A stretch of 64,000 bases of DNA from Sarcina sp. DSM 11001 (GCF_900101015.1 NZ_FNFZ01000010.1:5588-69587); one strand, 5' to 3'. Shown: positions 43,478 through 53,824, counted from the first letter of the stretch. The notes: generated by a model not told the origin, from the letters alone. Numbers and translations: made by a program.

Positions 43478-45985
43478 ATGAATACACCGATTTCATGGCT
43501 GAAAGCATATGTACCGGGGCTGGAATGCACCGATAAGGAATACAATGACCGGATGACGATGACCGGCACCAAGGTGGACGGCGTCGAGCGTCTGGACAAA
43601 AATCTGGAAAAAATCGTGGTGGGCAGGGTCCTGTCCATCGAGAAGCACCCTGATGCGGACAAACTGGTCGTCTGCCAGGTGGATGTGGGAGAAGAGACTG
43701 TGCAGATCGTCACAGGTGCCCCCAACGTCTTTGAGGGCGCGCTGGTTCCCGTGGTCCTGGACGGCGGCCGTGTGGCCGGCGGACATGACGGCGGCCCCCT
43801 CCCTGAGAACGGGATCAAGATCAAGGCCGGCAAGCTCCGCGGCGTTCCGTCCGCAGGCATGATGTGCGCCATCGAGGAGCTGGGAAGCGACCACAACGCC
43901 TATCCCGAGGCTCCTGAGAACGGCATCTATATCTTCCCCGAGGCCCTCGGCCCCGTGACAGAGGCGGAGACCTGTGCGCTGGCGGCTGCCGGAAAGCTGG
44001 ACAGCGAGGAAGCCCGCGCAATGAACCCCGTGAAACCCGGTATGGATGCCCTGGAGCTCCTGGGTCTGAGGGATACAGTTTTTGAATATGAGATCACATC
44101 CAACCGCGTGGACTGCTACAGCCTTCTGGGCGTGGCGCGCGAAGCGGCAGTTACTTTTGGAAAGCCTTTTGAAGAGCCTGATGTGACCCCCGCAGCCGAC
44201 GAGCAAGGAGATGTAAATGATTATATTTCCATCGAGGTAAAGGATCCCGACCTGTGCAGCCGCTATACAGCCCGTGTCTGCAAGGATGTAAAGATCGGCC
44301 CCTCCCCTTGGTGGATGCAGAGAAGGCTCTCTGCCTGCGGGATCCGTCCCATCAACAATCTGGTCGACATCACCAACTATGTCATGGTCGAATACGGCCA
44401 GCCCATGCACGCCTTTGACCTCGATACGGTCGAGGGACACAAGATCGTCGTGCGCCGCGCGCAGGACGGAGACATGTTCCAGACCCTGGACGGCCAGATG
44501 CGCCGGATGGACCACGATGTCCTGATGATCTGCGACGCTGAAAAGGAGATCGGTATTGCAGGTATCATGGGCGGTGAGAACTCCAAGATCACGGACGAAG
44601 TGAAGACCGTTCTTTTCGAGTCCGCGACCTTCAACGGTCCCAATATCCGCAAGTCCGCCAAGAGGATCGGCCTCCGCACCGATGCGTCCGGTATTTTTGA
44701 AAAGGGACTTCATCCCACCAACGCCGAGGCGGCGGTCAACCGCGCCTGCCAGCTGATGCGGGAGCTGGGCTGCGGTGTCCCCGTAAAGGGCCTTGCCGAT
44801 GTCTGCGAGCCCATCCCGGACCGCGTCCGCATCCCCTTCAATGCAGGTGATATCAATGCCTTCCTCGGCACTGATTACGATGAGAAGACCATGCTCGACA
44901 TTTTCGCGAAGCTGGAGATGGACTATGACTCTGAGAAAAAAGAAGTCGTCGTCCCTTATTTCCGCCAGGATGTCAAAGCCATGTGCGACTTGGCCGAGGA
45001 AGTAGCCCGTTTCACCGGTTATGAAAATATCCCGATGACCCTGCCGGGCGGCGAATCCATGATGGGAGGCCTGACCTACAAGATGCGCGTCCAGGACAAG
45101 GCCCGTGAGATCGCCATGTTCAACGGATTCTCCGAGGCCATGACCTATTCCTTCGAGAGCCCGAAGGTCTTTGACCGTCTGCTCTTTGCGGAGGATGCCC
45201 CCGAGCGTCAGGCGATCCGCATCGCGAATCCCCTGGGCGAGGACTTTTCCATGATGCGCACGACTCCTCTCAATGGCATGCTGACCAGTCTTGCGACCAA
45301 CTACAACCGCCGCAATAAGGATGCCCGTCTGTTTGAGCTCGCCAACGTCTACATCCCGAAGGCTCTGCCTCTCACCGAGCTCCCCGACGAGCGTTCCATG
45401 TTCACCCTGGGCATGTATGGAGAAGGCGACTTCTTCACCATGAAGGGCGTGATCGAGGAGTTCTTCCAGTCTGTCGGCATGAAGGAAAAAATGGTCTGCG
45501 ACCCGAAGGCAGGTCGACCCTTCCTGCATCCCGGCCGCCAGGCCCTGATCCGCTACAAGGATGAGATCCTGGGATACTTCGGTGAGGTCCACCCTGATAC
45601 GGCAGGTGCCTATGGAATCGGCGGGCGTGCGATCATCGCGGTCATAGACCTGCAGAGCGTCATTCCTCACACTGCTTTTGATTATCATTATACCGGAATC
45701 GCCAAGTATCCGGCAGTTTCCAGGGACATCAGTATGCTGGTGCCCAAGGCTGTGACGGCAGGAGAGATCGAAGCGATTATCGCCCAGCGCGGCGGAAAGA
45801 TCCTTGAGTCCTACGGCCTCTTCGATATTTACGAGGGTGCCCAGGTCCGTCCCGGCTTCAAATCCATGGCCTATAACCTCGTTTTCCGCCACAAGGAAAA
45901 GACCCTTGAGGAAGCCGAGATCACTGCGGCCATGAAGAAGATCCTGAACGGCCTGGAGAGCCTGGGGATCGAGCTCCGCAGCTGA
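43478..45985 (+). CDS. pheT: Phenylalanine-tRNA ligase, beta subunit
   Basis: This 835-residue protein shows the full bacterial PheT domain order. An N-terminal EMAP-like tRNA-binding domain (about 40-150, KIVVGRVLSIEKHPDADKL in part) is followed by the B3/B4 editing domain (about 210-400). The B5 domain (about 405-480), the catalytic-like core (from about 490) and the C-terminal ferredoxin-fold anticodon-binding domain (about 740-835, KYPAVSRDISMLV) complete it. With PheS it charges tRNA-Phe. The 43225-43477 gap before it holds a CCCGGA/TCCGGG hairpin (43429-43445) of unknown role. Confidence 0.97.
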   Translation: MNTPISWLKAYVPGLECTDKEYNDRMTMTGTKVDGVERLDKNLEKIVVGRVLSIEKHPDADKLVVCQVDVGEETVQIVTGAPNVFEGALVPVVLDGGRVAGGHDGGPLPENGIKIKAGKLRGVPSAGMMCAIEELGSDHNAYPEAPENGIYIFPEALGPVTEAETCALAAAGKLDSEEARAMNPVKPGMDALELLGLRDTVFEYEITSNRVDCYSLLGVAREAAVTFGKPFEEPDVTPAADEQGDVNDYISIEVKDPDLCSRYTARVCKDVKIGPSPWWMQRRLSACGIRPINNLVDITNYVMVEYGQPMHAFDLDTVEGHKIVVRRAQDGDMFQTLDGQMRRMDHDVLMICDAEKEIGIAGIMGGENSKITDEVKTVLFESATFNGPNIRKSAKRIGLRTDASGIFEKGLHPTNAEAAVNRACQLMRELGCGVPVKGLADVCEPIPDRVRIPFNAGDINAFLGTDYDEKTMLDIFAKLEMDYDSEKKEVVVPYFRQDVKAMCDLAEEVARFTGYENIPMTLPGGESMMGGLTYKMRVQDKAREIAMFNGFSEAMTYSFESPKVFDRLLFAEDAPERQAIRIANPLGEDFSMMRTTPLNGMLTSLATNYNRRNKDARLFELANVYIPKALPLTELPDERSMFTLGMYGEGDFFTMKGVIEEFFQSVGMKEKMVCDPKAGRPFLHPGRQALIRYKDEILGYFGEVHPDTAGAYGIGGRAIIAVIDLQSVIPHTAFDYHYTGIAKYPAVSRDISMLVPKAVTAGEIEAIIAQRGGKILESYGLFDIYEGAQVRPGFKSMAYNLVFRHKEKTLEEAEITAAMKKILNGLESLGIELRS

Positions 45986-46100
45986 TCAGGATAACAGGAG
46001 GCCTGAACATCAGGTTTTCCCGGAGTCCGATCTCCGGAAACTACAGATGTCAATATTCGGAACCTGAATATCGCGGGATGAAACTGAGCACGCGTATATG

Positions 46101-46140
46101 CAGGCCGGGGAGAATACACAGGTCTTCCCGGCCTGTTTTT
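46101..46140 (+). terminator. Rho-independent terminator after pheT
   Basis: CAGGCCGGG (46101-46109) pairs with CCCGGCCTG (46127-46135) and is followed by five T residues. Confidence 0.9.
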
Positions 46141-46151
46141 ACAGTTTCTAT

Positions 46152-46230
46152 TTGAAACTGTATATATTTTGAAATAGAATAGATTTAACATTATATTGTA
46201 TTTTGAAATAACAGCTAATAATTCTATAAC
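46152..46230 (+). promoter_or_regulatory. Three stacked promoter-like elements before the M18 aminopeptidase gene
   Basis: Three TTGAAA boxes start at 46152, 46169 and 46203. Each has a -10-like box at normal spacing: TAGAAT at 46175 (17), TATATT at 46192 (17) and TATAAC at 46225 (16). The TTTTGAAATA word is repeated with periods of 17 and 34, so the promoter set looks like a tandem duplication. Confidence 0.5.
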
Positions 46231-46263
46231 TAAGTATTTATATTTTTAACCTCAGGAGACATT

Positions 46264-47718
46264 ATGGAACGATTAAACGCATGGAATACTTATGATCTCG
46301 CTGCGCAGGATGCCTGCATGACATTTGCGGAAGGCTACAAGAGCTTTCTGGATGAAGGCAAGACAGAGCGCGAGTGTGTTGATTACTTCGTAGAAGAAGC
46401 GGAAAAGAACGGTTACATTGAGCTCGGGCGCGCGATCGCGGAAGGAAAAGAGCTGAAAGCGGGCGACTGTGTCTATAGTGTGTGGATGAACAAGTCCATG
46501 GCCCTCTTCAGGATCGGCGAGAAGCCCTTCGAAGAAGGAATGAATATTCTCGGTGCCCACATCGATTCCCCCCGTCTGGATGTCAAGCAGAATCCTCTCT
46601 ATGAGGACGGCGGGATCGGTTATCTGGATACCCACTATTACGGCGGGATAAAAAAATACCAGTATGTGACACTTCCTCTGGCCCTTCACGGTGTCGTGGT
46701 CAAAAAGAGCGGGGAGACCATCCTCGTAAATATCGGTGAAGAGGACGACGATCCGGTCTTTTTCGTGTCGGACCTGCTTCCCCACCTTGCCCAGGACCAG
46801 ATGAAAAAGAACGCTTCCACCTTTATCGAGGGTGAAGTCCTGGATCTGATCATCGGCAGCCAGCCTGTGGTGATCGATGCCGACACAAAGCCCGTGAAAA
46901 AGGGAGAAAAGGATGAAACGGCGGATAAAAAAGCCTCTGAAAAGAGCACAGTGACCAAAGCCCTCCTCAAGATCCTCAAGGACGTCTATGGGATTGAGGA
47001 AGAGGACTTCATCTCTGCGGAACTGGAAATCGTTCCCGCAGGAAAGGCCAGAGATGCCGGCCTGGACCGCAGCATGGTGCTTGCCTACGGGCAGGACGAC
47101 CGCGTCTGCGCCTACCCCTCCTTCCGCGCCCAGATGGAAGTAACGGATATTGCCCGCACGAGCTGTACCCTGCTCGTGGACAAGGAGGAGATCGGCAGCG
47201 TCGGCGCGACCGGCATGCAGTCCCGCTTTTTTGAGAATGCCCTCGCAGAGGTCATGTCTCTCTGCGGCCAGTATTCCGAGCTTGCTCTCCGCCGGACCCT
47301 TGCCAACAGCGCTATGCTCTCCTCTGATGTGAGCGCTGCTTTCGACCCTTCCTATGCGGCTGCTTTTGAAAAGAAAAACGCCTGCTTCCTGGGCTGTGGT
47401 ATGGTTTTTAACAAATTCACCGGCGCCCGCGGCAAATCCGGTTCCAACGACGCGAACGCGGAATACCTCGGCGCCCTGCGCAAGGTCATGGACGACGCCA
47501 GTGTCCTTTACCAGACGGCGGAGCTCGGCAGGGTCGACCTGGGCGGCGGCGGCACCATTGCCTATATCCTTGCCCTTTACGGCATGAACGTCATCGACAG
47601 CGGTGTGGCAGTGCTCAGCATGCACGCTCCCTGGGAGGCGACCAGCAAGGCGGACATTTACGAAGCCTATAAGGGGTACAAGGCATTTCTGCAGAAAATG
47701 GATATGAGGAATATGTGA
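46264..47718 (+). CDS. M18-family aminopeptidase
   Basis: This 484-residue protein matches M18 metallopeptidases. The first metal ligand is His in NILGAHIDSPRLD (about 96-108), with HYYGG downstream. The acidic ligands are in LLVDKEEIGS (about 306-315) and LSSDVSAAFDP, and the C-terminal His is in VLSMHAPWE (about 455-463). A Lys/Glu-rich insert at about 215-235 is typical of the longer members. It cleaves N-terminal residues, acidic ones in the best-known relatives. AGGAG lies upstream of the ATG. The preference here is not determined. Confidence 0.92.
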   Translation: MERLNAWNTYDLAAQDACMTFAEGYKSFLDEGKTERECVDYFVEEAEKNGYIELGRAIAEGKELKAGDCVYSVWMNKSMALFRIGEKPFEEGMNILGAHIDSPRLDVKQNPLYEDGGIGYLDTHYYGGIKKYQYVTLPLALHGVVVKKSGETILVNIGEEDDDPVFFVSDLLPHLAQDQMKKNASTFIEGEVLDLIIGSQPVVIDADTKPVKKGEKDETADKKASEKSTVTKALLKILKDVYGIEEEDFISAELEIVPAGKARDAGLDRSMVLAYGQDDRVCAYPSFRAQMEVTDIARTSCTLLVDKEEIGSVGATGMQSRFFENALAEVMSLCGQYSELALRRTLANSAMLSSDVSAAFDPSYAAAFEKKNACFLGCGMVFNKFTGARGKSGSNDANAEYLGALRKVMDDASVLYQTAELGRVDLGGGGTIAYILALYGMNVIDSGVAVLSMHAPWEATSKADIYEAYKGYKAFLQKMDMRNM

Positions 47719-47745
47719 TAAGGCGGATTTTTCAGGACCAACAAA

Positions 47746-48840
47746 ATGAACACTACACAAACACCTTCCCCTGCGGTGCCCGTCGGGCACCGCACGGCGG
47801 ATTACTATTTTGAGCTGCCCCAGGAACTGATCGCCCAGGATCCGCTTGAGGACCGATCCTCCTCCCGGCTCCTGGTCATGGACAGGAACACCGGAGAGGT
47901 CACACATGGCACTTTTCGGGATATCCTTCGATATCTTCACCCGGGGGACGCGCTGATCCTCAATGACACGAAGGTGATCCCGGCGAGACTTCTGGGCGAA
48001 AGGGAGGGCACCGGCGCCTCTATAGAGATCCTGCTTTTAAAGCGCATGGAAAAGGATGTCTGGGAGTGCCTCGTGCGGCCAGGCAAAAAGCTCAGGCCCG
48101 GTGCCCGGGCAGTATTCGGCGACGGGAGCCTGAAGGCTGAGATCCTGGAGGTCGTGGAGGGCGGCAACCGCCTGGTGCGTTTTGAATTTGAGGGGATTTT
48201 CGAGGAGGTCCTGGACCGGCTCGGAGAGATGCCTCTGCCTCCCTATATAACACATAAGCTTAAAGACCGCGGCCGCTATCAGACAGTCTATGCGAGATAC
48301 GAGGGATCCGCGGCTGCTCCCACAGCCGGTCTGCATTTCACACCGGAATTACTGGATGAGGTGCGTGCGCTTGGGGTTCAGACAGGCTTTGTGACCCTGC
48401 ATGTCGGCTTAGGTACCTTCCGGCCGGTCAAGGTGGACGATGTGGAGCAGCATACCATGCATACCGAGTGGTACAACGTGCCGGAGGAAACCGCGGACCT
48501 CATCAACCGCACGCACCAGGCAGGCGGCCGCGTCATCTGCGTCGGCACGACCAGCTGCCGCACTGTTGAGAGCGCGGCGGATGAGAACGGGATCGTCCAC
48601 GCCGGCAGCGACGACACTTCGATTTTTATTTATCCGGGTTATCATTTTAAGACGATGGACGGCCTGATCACAAATTTCCACCTGCCGGAATCCACCCTGA
48701 TCATGCTGGTCAGCGCCTTCGCAGGCAGGGAGCATGTGCTGAAGGCTTATGAAGAAGCTGTGAGAGAAAGATACAGATTTTTTAGTTTTGGTGATGCCAT
48801 GTTCATCGCGGATCATACAAAAATCGAAACTGTTTCTTAA
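47746..48840 (+). CDS. queA: S-adenosylmethionine:tRNA ribosyltransferase-isomerase
   Basis: This 364-residue protein has the QueA signatures: [25 protein letters not shown] in part near the N-terminus, [20 protein letters not shown], and later [29 protein letters not shown] and [20 protein letters not shown] in part. It transfers and isomerises the ribosyl part of SAM onto preQ1 in tRNA, making epoxyqueuosine. An 18-residue N-terminal extension is present. AGGA lies eight bases upstream. It follows the M18 gene by 27 bases and may be co-transcribed. Confidence 0.96.
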   Translation: MNTTQTPSPAVPVGHRTADYYFELPQELIAQDPLEDRSSSRLLVMDRNTGEVTHGTFRDILRYLHPGDALILNDTKVIPARLLGEREGTGASIEILLLKRMEKDVWECLVRPGKKLRPGARAVFGDGSLKAEILEVVEGGNRLVRFEFEGIFEEVLDRLGEMPLPPYITHKLKDRGRYQTVYARYEGSAAAPTAGLHFTPELLDEVRALGVQTGFVTLHVGLGTFRPVKVDDVEQHTMHTEWYNVPEETADLINRTHQAGGRVICVGTTSCRTVESAADENGIVHAGSDDTSIFIYPGYHFKTMDGLITNFHLPESTLIMLVSAFAGREHVLKAYEEAVRERYRFFSFGDAMFIADHTKIETVS

Positions 48841-48910
48841 ATGATTTTCAAATAACATGTGCAACTTTCAAAAGTAATTACGGTCAGCGCCTGAACCGGG
48901 GGAAGCGGAT

Positions 48911-50419
48911 ATGAAAAACAAGACTTTTCGGACACATCTGAATACTCTGGGTACTATTGAGATCTCCGTCATCATCCCTGCCCACAATGCGGAAAAAACG
49001 CTTAGACGGGCTGTGGAGAGTGCCTGCAGGGAACTGGGGCTGCTGTCAGGAAAGTCAGGGGCATCTCCGGAGGCAGGCAGCAGAGCGGGTGAAGGGAACC
49101 CGGCGGATGCTGTGCATCTCAGAGAGCCGGAACGGGTGCCTGAGACAAAGGGCGAACAGACCGCGAATCCGGAACAGGTGCCTGAGACAAAGGGCGAACA
49201 GACCGCGAATCCGGAACAGGTGCCTGAGACAAGGGGAGAACAGGCCTGGAATCCGGAGAGGGAGCCTGCCCGGACCAGTGACAGGGCTGATGCTCCTGCT
49301 TCCCGCTATGAGGTGCTGATCGTAGAAAACGGGTCGGAAGACGGAACAGAATTCCTTGCCAGGACACTGGAACTGGAGCATCCGGGGGCAGTCCGCTTTC
49401 TGCGTTCTGAAAAGGGTGTTTCCAATGCCCGCAACAGGGGGCTGAAAGAGGCAAGGGGGACCTGGGTCCTGTTTCTGGACGCCGATGATTATCTCCTTGA
49501 GGGGGCAGGAACTGTGCTCCTTGATGACCTGCACTTTACGGGGACTGACCTGATCGTCCACAGCTATGAGGCGGGAAACCGCAGGGTTCATGTCTGCGGG
49601 CCGGAGGGTGAGCGGTATACGGGAAAACCGGTCAGAACCGGAGCGCAGGGGAAACTTTCAGGAACCCGGGATATTACAGGAAAAACTGCAGGTAAAACTG
49701 CAGGAAAAACTGTAGGAAATACTGCAGGAAATACTGCTGGGGATTCTGCCGGTGCAGTCTCCGGAAAGAAGCTGTTCTCCGGAAAACAAAATGTCGATGA
49801 TGATCAGTCACAGACCGGGCCAATCGAAGAGATTATTGTACGTATGATCGAGGATCCCACACGGTATACGGCGGTATGGTCCAAGCTCTTCAGGCGGGAG
49901 AGGATCGAATATGGCAGGCTGAGGTTTGACCCGAACCTGAGACTCTCCGAGGACAGCCATTTCCTGATCCGCTATCTCTTTTTATGCAGGCGGATCCGTC
50001 TTTCTGACCGGCCTGTCTATCATTATTCAACGGATAATGTTTCTGTGGTCCGGAAATGGGACGGAAAAAAGGAGGAGGGATACAGAGACTCTCTGATCGC
50101 TGTCAGGGCTTGCCTGCAGACACAGCCCCTGTCCGTCCGGCAGGCTTTTTCAGCATACGGATTGATGCAGTTCAATCTGCTCATGGTCCGGGAGGTCTTT
50201 TCCCTGGACAGTCCTGAAAAATTTCTGCAGAAGATCCGCAGGATGAAGGAGATCAGGGAAGACGGACCCTTTGCGGAAGCCTTCCTCGGATTTGACGCCA
50301 GGCGCCACAAGGGGGCGAGATTTCTTCCTATCCGCCTGATCAAAAGCGGCCTGTATCCCGCTGCTGCCGCTGTTTACGAAGCGCGGGTCATGCAGAACGC
50401 GAAAAAAGAACGGTCTTAA
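48911..50419 (+). CDS. Family 2 glycosyltransferase split by two repetitive inserts
   Basis: This 502-residue protein starts as a normal GT-A enzyme (ISVIIPAHNAEKTLRRAV, 18-35). It is then interrupted at about 44-132 by a Glu/Pro/Thr-rich insert with 14-residue repeats (EQVPETKGEQTANP). The fold resumes with YEVLIVENGSEDGT (133-146), FLDADD (188-193) and the later sugar-binding region. A second insert at about 238-300 holds a four-residue GKTA/GNTA repeat. Both inserts keep the frame and fall at loop positions. The donor and acceptor are unknown. It opens the polysaccharide region. Confidence 0.87.
   Translation: MKNKTFRTHLNTLGTIEISVIIPAHNAEKTLRRAVESACRELGLLSGKSGASPEAGSRAGEGNPADAVHLREPERVPETKGEQTANPEQVPETKGEQTANPEQVPETRGEQAWNPEREPARTSDRADAPASRYEVLIVENGSEDGTEFLARTLELEHPGAVRFLRSEKGVSNARNRGLKEARGTWVLFLDADDYLLEGAGTVLLDDLHFTGTDLIVHSYEAGNRRVHVCGPEGERYTGKPVRTGAQGKLSGTRDITGKTAGKTAGKTVGNTAGNTAGDSAGAVSGKKLFSGKQNVDDDQSQTGPIEEIIVRMIEDPTRYTAVWSKLFRRERIEYGRLRFDPNLRLSEDSHFLIRYLFLCRRIRLSDRPVYHYSTDNVSVVRKWDGKKEEGYRDSLIAVRACLQTQPLSVRQAFSAYGLMQFNLLMVREVFSLDSPEKFLQKIRRMKEIREDGPFAEAFLGFDARRHKGARFLPIRLIKSGLYPAAAAVYEARVMQNAKKERS
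49130..49253 (+). repeat. 42-bp in-frame tandem repeat inside the glycosyltransferase gene
   Basis: Units start at 49130, 49172 and 49214. The first two are nearly identical and the third diverges at its end. Each encodes 14 residues, and the period is a multiple of three. Confidence 0.95.
49676..49735 (+). repeat. 12-bp in-frame tandem repeat inside the glycosyltransferase gene
   Basis: Five 12-bp units of the type GCAGGAAAAACT run from 49676 to 49735, encoding a Gly-Lys/Asn-Thr-Ala/Val repeat. This is the second repetitive insert of the same gene. Confidence 0.93.
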
Positions 50420-50596
50420 CCCCTCACGCTGCCGGTCACCCATTGACCAGACCCGCCACAATTATGAAAAATATGAAGTATCTTCACGTTTCATGGTCAT
50501 ACTGCGGCTCAGCCTGATCGACCGGAAACACTGTCTGCTCTGTTTGTGGATATTTCTCCTTTGGCCGCTGATCTGCCGGCGGCAGGGTGTGCAAGA

Positions 50597-53500
50597 ATGA
50601 TAAAAAGATGTGGAAAAATTATCAACTGTATCCTGATATTCTTTGTTCTGCTCCAGTTGACGGCCGCTGTGGCGCGCGGGAACAGCGAAGTGCCGCAGGA
50701 GACCCTGAATGCCTCGGGGAATCTGAACGTTGATTCGTCTGTCGACCCTGTCGGACTCAAAGAAGGGTATTCGGCGGTGCTGTACGACAGTATGAACGGT
50801 CTTCCTACTTCCGAGGCAAACGCCATCGCGGAGACAGAAGAGGGATTTATCTGGATCGGCAGTTACAGCGGGCTGATCCGTTTTGACGGGAATACTTTTG
50901 AACGCATGGACTCCTCCACCGGGATCGCAAGTGTGAAGTGCCTCTATGTGGACCGGGAAAACCGCCTGTGGATCGGTACCAATGAGAGCGGCGTCTTTTT
51001 GATGGAGCGGGGAGAGTTCCGCTGCTGGGATGAGAAGGCCGGACTTAAATCCACATCGATCCGTTCTATTCTGCAGAGAGGGGACGGTCTGATTTATATA
51101 GCGACTACGGACGGGATCGCGTCGGTCGATCAGAAAATGAATTTCCGCGTTCTGGATGATCTGGAGCTTAAGGATTCCTTTATACACGAACTCAGAAAAG
51201 GAGCGGACGGCACTGTCTACGGTCTGGATAACAGCGGAGATATCTTTATTCTGGAGAATGAAAAAACAGTCCGTTATCTGCAGTTTAAAGACAAGAAGGC
51301 CGGGAGGATCAACTGTATACTTCCGGATCCCGCTGATCCCGGAAATATTTATATGGCAACGGGGGATTCCAGTATCTACTCCTGCAGTGTCGGAGATTCT
51401 CTGAAAGTGCTGAAAAAAACGGACATTTCACCGCTGTCCCAGGTCCAGCAGTTTGAATACATCGACGGCGATCTCTGGATCTGTACCAGAAACGGGATCG
51501 GGGTCATGGATGAAAAAGGCTTTCACAAACTGGAAAACATTCCCATGGACAATTCCATCGGTCACGTCATGACAGATTATGAAGGCAACCTGTGGTTTAC
51601 CTCCACGCGGCAGGGCGTTATGAAGATTGTGCCCAATCAGTTTTCCAATATCTTTGAGCGCTTCAAACTGCCGGAGGCGGTGGTCAATTCCACCTGCAGG
51701 TATGGAAACCGGCTCTTCATTGCCACAGATACAGGGCTGACAGTCCTGGATGAAAAAGGAGTCGTTTCCTCAATTCCACTTACCAAAGCCGTGACTGCTT
51801 CCGGTGTTCCTCTGGAGGCAGCTGATCTTGTGGAACTTTTGGACGGCTGCCGTATCCGGTCCATCATACAGGACAGCCTGGGACGCCTGTGGATCAGCAC
51901 CTGGAGGAGCCATGGTCTCCTCAGGTATGATAAGGGGAAACTGACTGCTTTTACGGTGGAGGACGGCCTCTTCTCCGATCAGGTGAGGATCGTTTACGAG
52001 TGCAGGGACGGTTCCATGCTCGTCGCCTGCACAGGCGGTGTAAATGTCATTGAGAAGGATCGTGTGACCCGGAGCTACGGTGAACAGGACGGTATTACCA
52101 ATACGGAGGTCCTGACTGTAGCAGAGACAGACAAGGGGGATATTCTCATCGGAACCGACGGAGGAGGTATCTTTGTCTTCAGCGGAGAAAAGATGGTCCG
52201 TCAGATCAGACGCGCGCAGGGCCTGACCTCGGAAGCGGTCATGCGTATCAAGCCGGATTCGAAGGATAAAATCTACTGGATCGTAACAGGCAATTCCCTT
52301 GCCGTTATGGATGAAGATTATCAGATCACGACTCTGAATAATTTCCCTTACTCCAACAATTTTGACCTCTATGAGAACTCAGCCGGGGAGTTCTGGATCC
52401 TGAGCAGTAACGGAATTTATGTTCTGCGCAGAGAAGAACTACTGAGGAACGGAAAAATGGATCCCCAGCATTACGGAAGGTCGGACGGGATGCCCTGTAT
52501 CACGACCGCAAACTCCTACAGCGAGCTCACCGGCACAGGAGACCTGTATATCGCGGGGACGACCGGTGTTGCCAAAGTCAATATCGAAAAGCCTTTTGAA
52601 AACGTCAACAGGCTGAAGGTCGCCGTCCCCTATATTGACGCGGACGGTGTCAGGATCTATCCCGATGAAAAGGGCGCTTTTACTGTCTCTTCCAAAGCCA
52701 GGAAACTGACGGTCTACAGCTATGTCTATAATTATTCACTGGTAAATCCCCTGGTGACCTATTATCTGGAGGGCTTTGACCAGTCTGAAAACACAGTCAG
52801 CCGGAGCAATCTGGGACCGGTCGATTATACAAACCTGCCCGGCAGGACCTACCGGTTCGTGATGGAGCTCAAGGATTCCATGGGCCGCGGAAACCGGTCG
52901 TTTTCCTTTCAGATCGTCAAGGAAAAGGCTCTGTATGAGAACGCCTGGTTTATACTTCTGACAGCCCTTCTGGCCGTTTTTCTTGTCGCGCAGGCCGTCA
53001 GTATGTATTTCCGCCGGAAAATGACTGACCTGGAGAAAAAACACCGGGAGGAGGAGGAAAAACGACGGATCAGCAGGGAGCTGAAAATGGCCTCTGAACT
53101 TCAGGAAAGTATGCTGCCCTATGAATTTCCGCCGTTTCCTCTTCGGCAGGAATTTGATATTTACGCGTCCATGAATCCGGCCAAAGAGGTGGGCGGCGAT
53201 TTCTATGACTTTTATCTGATCGATGACGATCATCTGTGCCTGGCCATTGCGGATGTCTCGGGAAAAGGGATTCCTGCCGCTTTGTTTATGATGATCTCCA
53301 AAGCGATCCTGCAGAATACTGCCATGCTGGAAAATAATCCTTCGGAGATTCTGACCATGACCAATGAGGCGCTCTGCTCCAACAATAAGCTGGAGATGTT
53401 TGTCACAATCTGGGTCGGGATCCTGGAAATCAGCACCGGGATCATTCGTGCGGCAAATGCCGGTCATGAATATCCTGCCGTGATGAAAGATGGAAAATTT

Positions 53501-53824
53501 ACCCTGCTGAAAGGCAGACACGGCCTTGTCATCGGCGGCCTGGAGGGCATAAAGTACCCGGAATATGAGATTCGTCTTGAACCTGGAGACAAGCTGTTTT
53601 TATACACTGACGGAGTGACTGAGGCGACGGATTCCGATAAGAAGCTTTTCGGCACAGAACGTCTGGTGGATGCTCTGAACATAGATCCTGATGCGCCGCC
53701 GCAGCAGATCCTGAAAAATGTGCGGGGAGCCGTGGACAGATTTGTAAAGAATGAGGAGCAGTTTGATGATCTCACCATGCTCTGTCTGGAATACAGAGGA
53801 CCGTTGTCTGACAGCAGTACCTGA
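50597..53824 (+). CDS. Membrane sensor with beta-propeller, Y_Y_Y domain and SpoIIE/PP2C-type phosphatase
   Basis: The start is taken as ATG 50597 (1,075 residues), which begins a signal/anchor MIKRCGKIINCILIFFVLLQ. Residues about 60-690 hold two-component-regulator propeller repeats with the recurring pattern of a FIWIGS/RLWIGT strand and GLIRFDG turns. A Y_Y_Y domain follows (about 715-780), then a membrane helix (about 785-806) and a coiled coil. The SpoIIE-type PP2C domain (about 830-1070) has the metal-binding EVGGDFYD and ADVSGKG motifs and DDLTMLCL. It is a sensor-linked Ser/Thr phosphatase with an extracellular sensor. An upstream GTG at 50546 has no binding site. Confidence 0.9.
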   Translation: MIKRCGKIINCILIFFVLLQLTAAVARGNSEVPQETLNASGNLNVDSSVDPVGLKEGYSAVLYDSMNGLPTSEANAIAETEEGFIWIGSYSGLIRFDGNTFERMDSSTGIASVKCLYVDRENRLWIGTNESGVFLMERGEFRCWDEKAGLKSTSIRSILQRGDGLIYIATTDGIASVDQKMNFRVLDDLELKDSFIHELRKGADGTVYGLDNSGDIFILENEKTVRYLQFKDKKAGRINCILPDPADPGNIYMATGDSSIYSCSVGDSLKVLKKTDISPLSQVQQFEYIDGDLWICTRNGIGVMDEKGFHKLENIPMDNSIGHVMTDYEGNLWFTSTRQGVMKIVPNQFSNIFERFKLPEAVVNSTCRYGNRLFIATDTGLTVLDEKGVVSSIPLTKAVTASGVPLEAADLVELLDGCRIRSIIQDSLGRLWISTWRSHGLLRYDKGKLTAFTVEDGLFSDQVRIVYECRDGSMLVACTGGVNVIEKDRVTRSYGEQDGITNTEVLTVAETDKGDILIGTDGGGIFVFSGEKMVRQIRRAQGLTSEAVMRIKPDSKDKIYWIVTGNSLAVMDEDYQITTLNNFPYSNNFDLYENSAGEFWILSSNGIYVLRREELLRNGKMDPQHYGRSDGMPCITTANSYSELTGTGDLYIAGTTGVAKVNIEKPFENVNRLKVAVPYIDADGVRIYPDEKGAFTVSSKARKLTVYSYVYNYSLVNPLVTYYLEGFDQSENTVSRSNLGPVDYTNLPGRTYRFVMELKDSMGRGNRSFSFQIVKEKALYENAWFILLTALLAVFLVAQAVSMYFRRKMTDLEKKHREEEEKRRISRELKMASELQESMLPYEFPPFPLRQEFDIYASMNPAKEVGGDFYDFYLIDDDHLCLAIADVSGKGIPAALFMMISKAILQNTAMLENNPSEILTMTNEALCSNNKLEMFVTIWVGILEISTGIIRAANAGHEYPAVMKDGKFTLLKGRHGLVIGGLEGIKYPEYEIRLEPGDKLFLYTDGVTEATDSDKKLFGTERLVDALNIDPDAPPQQILKNVRGAVDRFVKNEEQFDDLTMLCLEYRGPLSDSST

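Noticed and set aside
43493-45892. Very long (799-codon) open frame opposite pheT
   Set aside because: pheT is unmistakable on the plus strand. Long antisense frames are expected in codon-biased, highly expressed genes.
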